Of a DNA stretch of 19,534 nt, positions 14,683 to 19,534 are shown piece after piece. The notes below the pieces were generated by a model that was not told the DNA's origin, made no database searches, and saw only the letters and a list, made by a program, of their open reading frames with translations. How positions within the stretch are numbered: position 1 is the stretch's first letter; the number at the start of each line of letters is the position of its first letter. The position numbers were made by a program, and so were the translations under genes. Origin of the DNA: an uncultured Acetobacter sp. GTDB lineage: Bacteria > Pseudomonadota > Alphaproteobacteria > Acetobacterales > Acetobacteraceae. The stretch lies in contig CALCDN010000043.1 in NCBI GenBank assembly GCA_937900755.1, positions 1-19,534 of the forward strand, in the 5' to 3' direction.

Positions 14683-16196
14683 CACACTCCCCCACCACAC
14701 CGCCCATGAACGCGGATGTCATTATTGTTGGTTGCGGTCCATCCGGCATGGCAGCCGCCGTGGAACTGGCCACAGCGGGCTGTTCGGTTCTTGTTATGGA
14801 CATGCAGCCCGCACCGGGCGGGCAGATCTTTCGCAATCTGGAAGCCAACACACGCGGGCGAAACCCGGGCAGCAAGAGCGTTCTTGCAGCTCTGGGACCG
14901 TCCTACCGTGCTGGTGTGGCCCTTATCGAGCGTTTTCGGGCCTGCAAGGGCATCGACTACCGCAGCCAGACAACCGTGTGGGAGGTCCGCCCCGATGGAA
15001 CCGTAGGATGGCTGCGGGGAATGGAGGCAGGCTATGTTCGCGCCCCCTGCGTGCTGCTCGCCCACGGCGCAATGGAGCGGCCTGCCCCTTTCCCCGGCTG
15101 GACACTTCCTGGTGTCATGACCGCAGGGGCTGTTCAGACATTGCTCAAGGCTGGCAACCTCAAGCCATCAGGGAACATTGTTCTCGCAGGCACCGGCCCC
15201 CTGCTTCTGCTACTTGCAACACAGCTTTGTCACTTGGGCGTCAAACCAGCACTTATCGGACGGACGGATAATTTTTCCCATAGTCTTAAGGCCATGCGTC
15301 ACCTGCGCGGGGGCGGGCTTTCCCCCGTTATCAAAGGGGTAGGGTGGCTGGCACGCCTCAAAGCCAAGGGCGTGCGCACAGTCTCGGGCCTGACCCACCT
15401 TGCAGCAGAAGGTGCTCGCAAAGTTGAGGCCGTCAGCTTTGCAGCCGGGGGCCGCCGGGAGCGCCTCCCCTGTGACCTGCTGATTGTCCACGACGGGATT
15501 GTCCCCGCCATAGACATTCCCAACGGAGCGGGTCTGGCCCTGCAATGGGACCAGACAAATGCCAGCTGGCGCCCCCACACAACGACCGATGGACTGGCCA
15601 CACCAGCCCTGCCGCCGGAGCTTGAGCCCGACCACTGCGCCATCCGCATTACGGGGGACGCCAGAAGGATTGGTGGCGCGGATGCCGCCATGGCCCATGG
15701 ACGACTGGCAGCACAGGCCATCCTTGCCGAACAGGGCAAAGGGTCTGGCATTACCCCGCAACACCGTAAGGCCGTGCGTAAAGCCCTGTCCGTACGCCCT
15801 TTTCTGGACACAGCTTTTCCACCAGGTCTTTCGGCCAGCCTGCCTGATGACGCCACAATTGTCTGCCGTTGCGAGGAGTTGAGCGCAGGCACCCTGCGGG
15901 CCAAAATCCACGCCGGATTCAACAATATGGACGCCTTGCGCGGCGAAACACGCTGCGGAATGGGTCCATGCCAAGGCCGCAACTGCATGGTAAGTGCTGC
16001 GCGCCTGATTATGGAAGCCCACAACACCAGTGGCCCTGTGCCGCCAACCTTCCGGGGGCGCCCCCCCATTCGCCCCCTGCCCCTTGGCGCGCTTGCCAGC
16101 CTTACGGGGCTGGACCCAAGAGCGACCGAGTTGCTGACACTGGAAGACAAGCCCGAGCACGATCAGGAGGACAAGGCCCATGACCCGGCAGAATAA
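14679..16196 (+). CDS. Large FAD/[2Fe-2S] subunit, OoxA/NoxA/HcnB-like
   Basis: This 505-residue protein has an N-terminal FAD-binding GxGxxG (VGCGPSG, 17-23) and APGGQIFRN at about 45-53. A second dinucleotide fold follows (GTGPLL, 171-176). A C-terminal BFD-like [2Fe-2S] domain has CRC at 396-398, Cys426 and Cys431 (RCGMGPC), with Cys436 nearby. This order defines the alpha subunit of opine oxidases, D-hydroxyproline and related dye-linked dehydrogenases, and HcnB. With the small [2Fe-2S] protein and the DAO-type subunit it should form one complex that oxidises a C-N bond and passes electrons to the respiratory chain. It overlaps the small subunit by 4 bases and the next gene by 17. Confidence 0.92.
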   Translation: MTHSPTTPPMNADVIIVGCGPSGMAAAVELATAGCSVLVMDMQPAPGGQIFRNLEANTRGRNPGSKSVLAALGPSYRAGVALIERFRACKGIDYRSQTTVWEVRPDGTVGWLRGMEAGYVRAPCVLLAHGAMERPAPFPGWTLPGVMTAGAVQTLLKAGNLKPSGNIVLAGTGPLLLLLATQLCHLGVKPALIGRTDNFSHSLKAMRHLRGGGLSPVIKGVGWLARLKAKGVRTVSGLTHLAAEGARKVEAVSFAAGGRRERLPCDLLIVHDGIVPAIDIPNGAGLALQWDQTNASWRPHTTTDGLATPALPPELEPDHCAIRITGDARRIGGADAAMAHGRLAAQAILAEQGKGSGITPQHRKAVRKALSVRPFLDTAFPPGLSASLPDDATIVCRCEELSAGTLRAKIHAGFNNMDALRGETRCGMGPCQGRNCMVSAARLIMEAHNTSGPVPPTFRGRPPIRPLPLGALASLTGLDPRATELLTLEDKPEHDQEDKAHDPAE

Positions 16197-17325
16197 AACC
16201 GCCCTGATTATAGGTGCGGGGCTCCAAGGCTGCTCCATCGCGCTGTTTTTGGCAAAAGCTGGCTGGAAGGTTACGCTGTTTGACAAGAATGTTGCAGGCC
16301 GACACGCCTCCAGCGTCAATGCTGGTGGTTTGCGCATGCTGCTGCGGGACTGGCGGGAATACCCCCTTGCCCAACGGGCCATGTGGCACTGGGCCAACCT
16401 GGACCAACTGGTCGGGGCTGCTGCTGCAAAGTCCTGCGAAGTCCGCCTTGGCGTCAGCCAGATAGCACTGGCGCTGGACGAGGCTGAAATGTCTTGGGCC
16501 ATCAGCCGTGCGGAAGATATGGCCCGGCGGAACTTGGGGCAGGAGGAACTCCTGTCGCGCGATGCGGTGCGCAGTTTGCTTCCCGGCGTTTCCGGGCGCG
16601 CCCTTGGTGGCCTCATCTCCCGTGCGGATGGTCATGCCAACCCGGCCGCTGCGACCCGCGCCTTCAGGGAGGCCTGCATGGCGGCAGGCGCCCAGATCGT
16701 ACAAAACTGCCAGGTGCAGGGGCTTGCTCCTGTTGGCGGCGGGGGCTGGCGGGTAACAACCCCAACCGGCAACCATGAAGGGGGCGTGCTTGTCAACTGT
16801 GGCGGGGCCTGGGGGGCAGACGTGGCGGCCATGGCCGGGCAGGCACTCCCACTCAGGACCGTTGCCCCTTCCATGATGGTGACCGCACGGGTCCAGCCGT
16901 TCCTGGGCCCCGTGGTCATTGGCATAGACAGGCCACTGTCCTTCAAGCAGAGTGCCGTTGGCTCGTTGGTTATTGGCGGAGGCATTCTGGGCAAACCATG
17001 CCCTGAGCGGGACACGTCATTCACGGTCATGGACCGCATGACCCAAAGTGCGGCCGCAACCCTTGAGGCATTCCCGGCATTGGCGCATGCGCCGGTCCTG
17101 CGGACATGGACCGGGCTGGAAGGCGCAACACCGGATGGCATTCCCTTTATCGGCCCCGGACCGGGCACTCCCGATTTATGGCATGTCTTCGGTTTTTGCG
17201 GGCATGGCTTTCATCTGTCCCCAGCGGTTGGGGAGAGTGTCGCCCACTCTCTTGTCAGTGGCAGCCTCCACCCCATGCTGGCACCATTTGGCTGTAACCG
17301 CTTTGCCCACGGAGCCAATGCATGA
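16180..17325 (+). CDS. FAD-dependent DAO-family oxidoreductase subunit, OoxB/NoxB/HcnC-like
   Basis: This 381-residue protein belongs to the D-amino-acid/sarcosine/glycine oxidase fold. Its N-terminal GAGLQG (12-17) binds FAD. SVNAGGLRMLLRD (about 45-57) fits the DAO FAD-contact loop, LVNCGGAWG the middle FAD region, and the C-terminal TPDGIPFIGPGPG followed by FCGHGFHLSPAVGE closes the active site. It is the likely substrate-oxidising beta subunit. AGGAGG lies 8 bases upstream of ATG 16180. The start overlaps the large subunit and the end overlaps the permease start (ATGA). The substrate is probably an opine, proline derivative or other secondary-amine amino acid; HcnC-type glycine oxidation is less likely given the linked transporter. 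Confidence 0.92.
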   Translation: MTRQNKTALIIGAGLQGCSIALFLAKAGWKVTLFDKNVAGRHASSVNAGGLRMLLRDWREYPLAQRAMWHWANLDQLVGAAAAKSCEVRLGVSQIALALDEAEMSWAISRAEDMARRNLGQEELLSRDAVRSLLPGVSGRALGGLISRADGHANPAAATRAFREACMAAGAQIVQNCQVQGLAPVGGGGWRVTTPTGNHEGGVLVNCGGAWGADVAAMAGQALPLRTVAPSMMVTARVQPFLGPVVIGIDRPLSFKQSAVGSLVIGGGILGKPCPERDTSFTVMDRMTQSAAATLEAFPALAHAPVLRTWTGLEGATPDGIPFIGPGPGTPDLWHVFGFCGHGFHLSPAVGESVAHSLVSGSLHPMLAPFGCNRFAHGANA

Positions 17326-18035
17326 CAACACCCTTACTGACCCTTGTTGGTTTCGGGCCCGATGGCTGGGGCAAACTGCTGGTTGCCGCAGCCAGCCTGA
17401 CGCTGGTCGCAGCCTTGTGCAGTTTTATGGTCGGTAGCCTGCTGGGCACGGCAGGTGCTGCAATGAAGCTCTCCTCCATTGCCCCGCTGCGCTGGGTTGG
17501 CGGCATTTACACAACAGTTTTCAGGGGTATTCCCGAGATTCTGGTTGTGTATCTTTTTTATTTTGGTGGCTCACTCGCCCTGACCCACCTTATGCATCTG
17601 GCGGGTTTTCCCGGTTTTTTCTCCCTGCCGTCATTTGTCATCGGGGTTCTGGCCATAGGTCTGCTCTCAGGCGCGTATCAGACCGAAGCATACCGGAGCG
17701 CCTACCTGCGCCTTAACCCCGGACAGATCGAGGCGGGCAAGGCGTGCGGCATGACGCAACCAGTCCTGCTATGGCGCATTATTGTACCCCAGACACTGCG
17801 TTTTGCCCTGCCCGCACTGGGCAACATCTGGCAATCAGTGCTGAAGGAAACCGCCCTGCTCTCCATTATCGGTCTTGTTGAACTTCTTCGGCAATCAACC
17901 ATCGCGGCGGGGGCAACCCGCGAGCCTCTGCTCTTTTATGGCGCGGCCGCTGTTTTGTATCTGATTATGGGTCAGATGACCGGCATAGGGGTCCGGTCTT
18001 TTGAAAAACATCTCAGCCGCGGCTGGGAACGCTAA
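17322..18035 (+). CDS. Polar amino-acid/opine ABC transporter permease (HisQ/OccQ type)
   Basis: This 237-residue inner-membrane protein of the HisMQ family has about five hydrophobic segments. The EAA loop (IEAGKACGMTQPVLLWRIIVPQ, split here within 136-157) docks with the ATPase. FRGIPEILVVYLFYFG at about 67-82 is the hallmark of HisQ/ArtQ-type permeases. The start overlaps the flavoprotein stop by 4 bases and the next gene begins one base after its TAA, so all are one operon. It would pair with the following permease to form the channel. Confidence 0.94.
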   Translation: MTTPLLTLVGFGPDGWGKLLVAAASLTLVAALCSFMVGSLLGTAGAAMKLSSIAPLRWVGGIYTTVFRGIPEILVVYLFYFGGSLALTHLMHLAGFPGFFSLPSFVIGVLAIGLLSGAYQTEAYRSAYLRLNPGQIEAGKACGMTQPVLLWRIIVPQTLRFALPALGNIWQSVLKETALLSIIGLVELLRQSTIAAGATREPLLFYGAAAVLYLIMGQMTGIGVRSFEKHLSRGWER

Positions 18036-18036
18036 A

Positions 18037-18720
18037 ATGGACTGGCCCTTCCTTGCCCAGACGGCGGGGGAACTGCTCCGTGGCGTTCCCCTTACCATCA
18101 AGCTGGCAGTTACAGCACTCTGCACCGGATTAGTGCTGGCTGCGGGCATTACTGCTCTGGCGCACAACAGACTGCCCCCCCTGCGCTGGTTTGCCCGCCT
18201 GTATGTCGGGCTGTTCCAGGGCACGCCACTTCTGGTCCAGATATTTGTTATCTATTACGGCCTTGGGCAGATTGAAGTCCTGCGTGCCTCCTTTTTGTGG
18301 CCGTTCCTGGGGCAGGCCTACTGGTGCGCCATCCTGGCCCTGTCCTTGAACACGTCTGCCTTTGGTGCGGAAATCATGCGCGGGGCCATTGCTGCTGTAC
18401 CCTTGAACGAAATAGAGGCCGCACGGGCCATGGGCATGTCCGGTCTTCTGCTCCAGCGCCGCATTATCTGGCCACAGGCATTGCGGTATGGTCTGGCCAA
18501 CTATGGCAATGAAGCGATCCTGCTGCTCAAGGCAACATCCCTGGCCAGTGTGATTACGTTGATGGATGTGACCGGCATTGCCTACAGGCTGGTTTCCAGA
18601 ACCTATCGGTCCGAGGAAATCCTGACCATTGCGGGGTGCATCTATCTGGCACTTGCCTTTGTCATTGTTGCCTGTGTCCATTTGCTGGAACGCCTCCTTC
18701 GCCCCCATCATCGTGTCTGA
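18037..18720 (+). CDS. Polar amino-acid/opine ABC transporter permease (HisM/OccM type)
   Basis: This 227-residue HisMQ-family membrane protein has FQGTPLLVQIFVIYYGLG at about 60-77 and the EAA loop EIEAARAMGMSGLLLQRR at 125-142. It is the second half of the heterodimeric channel. I start at ATG 18037, directly after the upstream TAA (one base apart). A TTG at 18001 would give 12 more residues that do not look like the family. The ATPase gene follows after 30 bases. Function is firm; the substrate is inherited from the operon context. Confidence 0.94.
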   Translation: MDWPFLAQTAGELLRGVPLTIKLAVTALCTGLVLAAGITALAHNRLPPLRWFARLYVGLFQGTPLLVQIFVIYYGLGQIEVLRASFLWPFLGQAYWCAILALSLNTSAFGAEIMRGAIAAVPLNEIEAARAMGMSGLLLQRRIIWPQALRYGLANYGNEAILLLKATSLASVITLMDVTGIAYRLVSRTYRSEEILTIAGCIYLALAFVIVACVHLLERLLRPHHRV

Positions 18721-18750
18721 CCCATGCAGGCGGTCTTACCCGGAGTTTTC

Positions 18751-19534
18751 ATGGAACCGATTCAGCCAAACCCCATGCCATCCGGTCATGCCCTTACCGC
18801 GCCAGTTGTTGCCACACGCGGGCTGACCAAACGCTATGGCGCGCTGGAGGTGCTGCGCGGCATAGACCTGCAAGCCCATCAAGGGGAGGTCATTTCCATT
18901 CTGGGGGCATCGGGCTCGGGAAAATCCACATTCCTGAGGTGCCTGAACCTGCTGGAAACGCCGAGCGGTGGTGAACTGAATGTACTGGGGGAAAACATAC
19001 GGTTCAAACAAAAAGGAAGCGAACGCCGTATTGCCGACCCCAGACAGGTTAACCGGCTAAGGTCGCAGGTTGGCATGGTGTTCCAGAATTTCTGCCTGTG
19101 GAGCCACAAAACGGTTTTACAGAATGTGATGGAAGCGCCAATCCATGTGCAAGGCCGAAACCGCGAGGAAGTCAGGGATGAGGCGGAAAAAGCCCTTGCC
19201 CGCGTAGGCATGGCCAACCGTGCCGACTACTACCCAAGCCAGCTTTCCGGTGGGCAACAGCAGCGCGTTGCCATTGCGCGGGCCCTTGTCATGCACCCGC
19301 GCATCTTGCTGTTTGACGAGCCCACATCCGCACTGGACCCACAGCTTGTGGGGGAAGTGCTCAAAGTCATGCAGGACCTGGCGGCCGAGGGGCGCACAAT
19401 GCTGGTTGTTACTCACGAAATGGCTTTTGCGCGGGATGTGTCCACCCGGGTGGTCTTTCTTGAACAAGGCTTAGTCCGTGCCCAGGGCAGGCCACAGGCC
19501 TTGTTTGGCGGCGGGGTGGACGAACAGTTTGACC
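18751..19534 (+). CDS. Amino-acid/opine ABC transporter ATPase (HisP/OccP type), runs off the contig end
   Basis: The frame is open to the last base, giving 261 residues without a stop. All ATPase motifs are present: Walker A GASGSGKST (52-60), Q-loop Gln112 (MVFQNF), signature LSGGQ (165-169), Walker B LLFDEP with Asp189-Glu190, and His222 in THE. FCLWSHKTVLQNV is typical of HisP/GlnQ-type subunits. Normal length is about 250-265, so little is missing. ATG 18751 has GGAG 5 bases upstream; ATG 18724 in the same frame is an alternative. It energises the two permeases upstream. Confidence 0.95.
   Translation, partial: MEPIQPNPMPSGHALTAPVVATRGLTKRYGALEVLRGIDLQAHQGEVISILGASGSGKSTFLRCLNLLETPSGGELNVLGENIRFKQKGSERRIADPRQVNRLRSQVGMVFQNFCLWSHKTVLQNVMEAPIHVQGRNREEVRDEAEKALARVGMANRADYYPSQLSGGQQQRVAIARALVMHPRILLFDEPTSALDPQLVGEVLKVMQDLAAEGRTMLVVTHEMAFARDVSTRVVFLEQGLVRAQGRPQALFGGGVDEQFD

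Noticed and set aside
15210..16616. Long minus-strand frame of 468 codons opposite the flavoprotein genes
   Set aside because: It is antisense to two proteins with clear FAD and Fe-S motifs, has no recognisable domains, and is the kind of long shadow frame common in GC-rich DNA.
14679..17325. Hydrogen cyanide synthase (HcnBC) as the function of the flavoproteins
   Set aside because: The subunits share the fold and order, but linkage to an amino-acid/opine-type ABC transporter and a LysR regulator fits opine or secondary-amine catabolism better. It cannot be excluded without a tree.
51..19534. CRISPR array within the window
   Set aside because: I found no regularly spaced direct repeats of about 28-29 bases; the intergenic regions are all too short or non-repetitive. 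The array is most likely past cas1 on the missing side.

Overview
The window is a 19.5 kb contig fragment from a fairly GC-rich Gram-negative bacterium. Protein similarity recalled by eye (type I-E Cas proteins, opine-type transport and oxidase genes) points to an alphaproteobacterium, most likely an acetic acid bacterium (Acetobacteraceae). That placement is inference. Bases 17-50 are an Illumina Nextera transposase adapter, so the left end is an assembly or library artefact and real genomic sequence starts at base 51.

Region 1 (51-7863, all minus strand) is a type I-E CRISPR-Cas operon in the order cas3, cas8e (cse1), cas11 (cse2), cas7e, cas5e, cas6e, cas1. Cas3 and the five Cascade genes are complete with key motifs present. 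Genes from cas8e onward overlap or nearly touch. cas1 is cut by the adapter, so cas2 and the CRISPR array, usually next, are not in the window; no array is visible here. The Cas products would form Cascade (Cas8e, Cas11, Cas7e, Cas5e, Cas6e), the Cas3 nuclease-helicase it recruits, and the Cas1 integrase.

Region 2 (7864-12163) holds an alpha/beta hydrolase divergent from cas3. It converges, across a strong hairpin, on a large minus-strand DUF3604/PHP-like putative metal-dependent hydrolase. That gene is divergent from a GntR/HutC-family regulator, a typical regulator-target pair, with a repeated TAATACA motif between them.

Region 3 (12164-12436) is a gene-free 273 bp spacer. It carries a 12-bp inverted repeat flanking an IS3-like terminal sequence and probably is a remnant of a small mobile element.

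Region 4 (12437-19534) is a LysR regulator divergent from a seven-gene plus-strand operon: periplasmic amino-acid/opine-type binding protein, small [2Fe-2S] subunit, large FAD/[2Fe-2S] subunit, DAO-type FAD subunit, two HisQ/HisM-type permeases and an ATPase that runs off the right end. The layout resembles Agrobacterium opine loci (LysR regulator, opine transporter, ooxAB/noxAB oxidase). The predicted job is import of an opine or a secondary-amine/D-amino acid and its oxidation by a three-subunit flavin dehydrogenase. The intergenic region has a good LysR T-N11-A box.

I see no wholly novel system. The points most worth a second look are the DUF3604/GntR pair of unknown substrate, the unknown ligand of the opine-like operon, and the small inverted-repeat-bounded insert.
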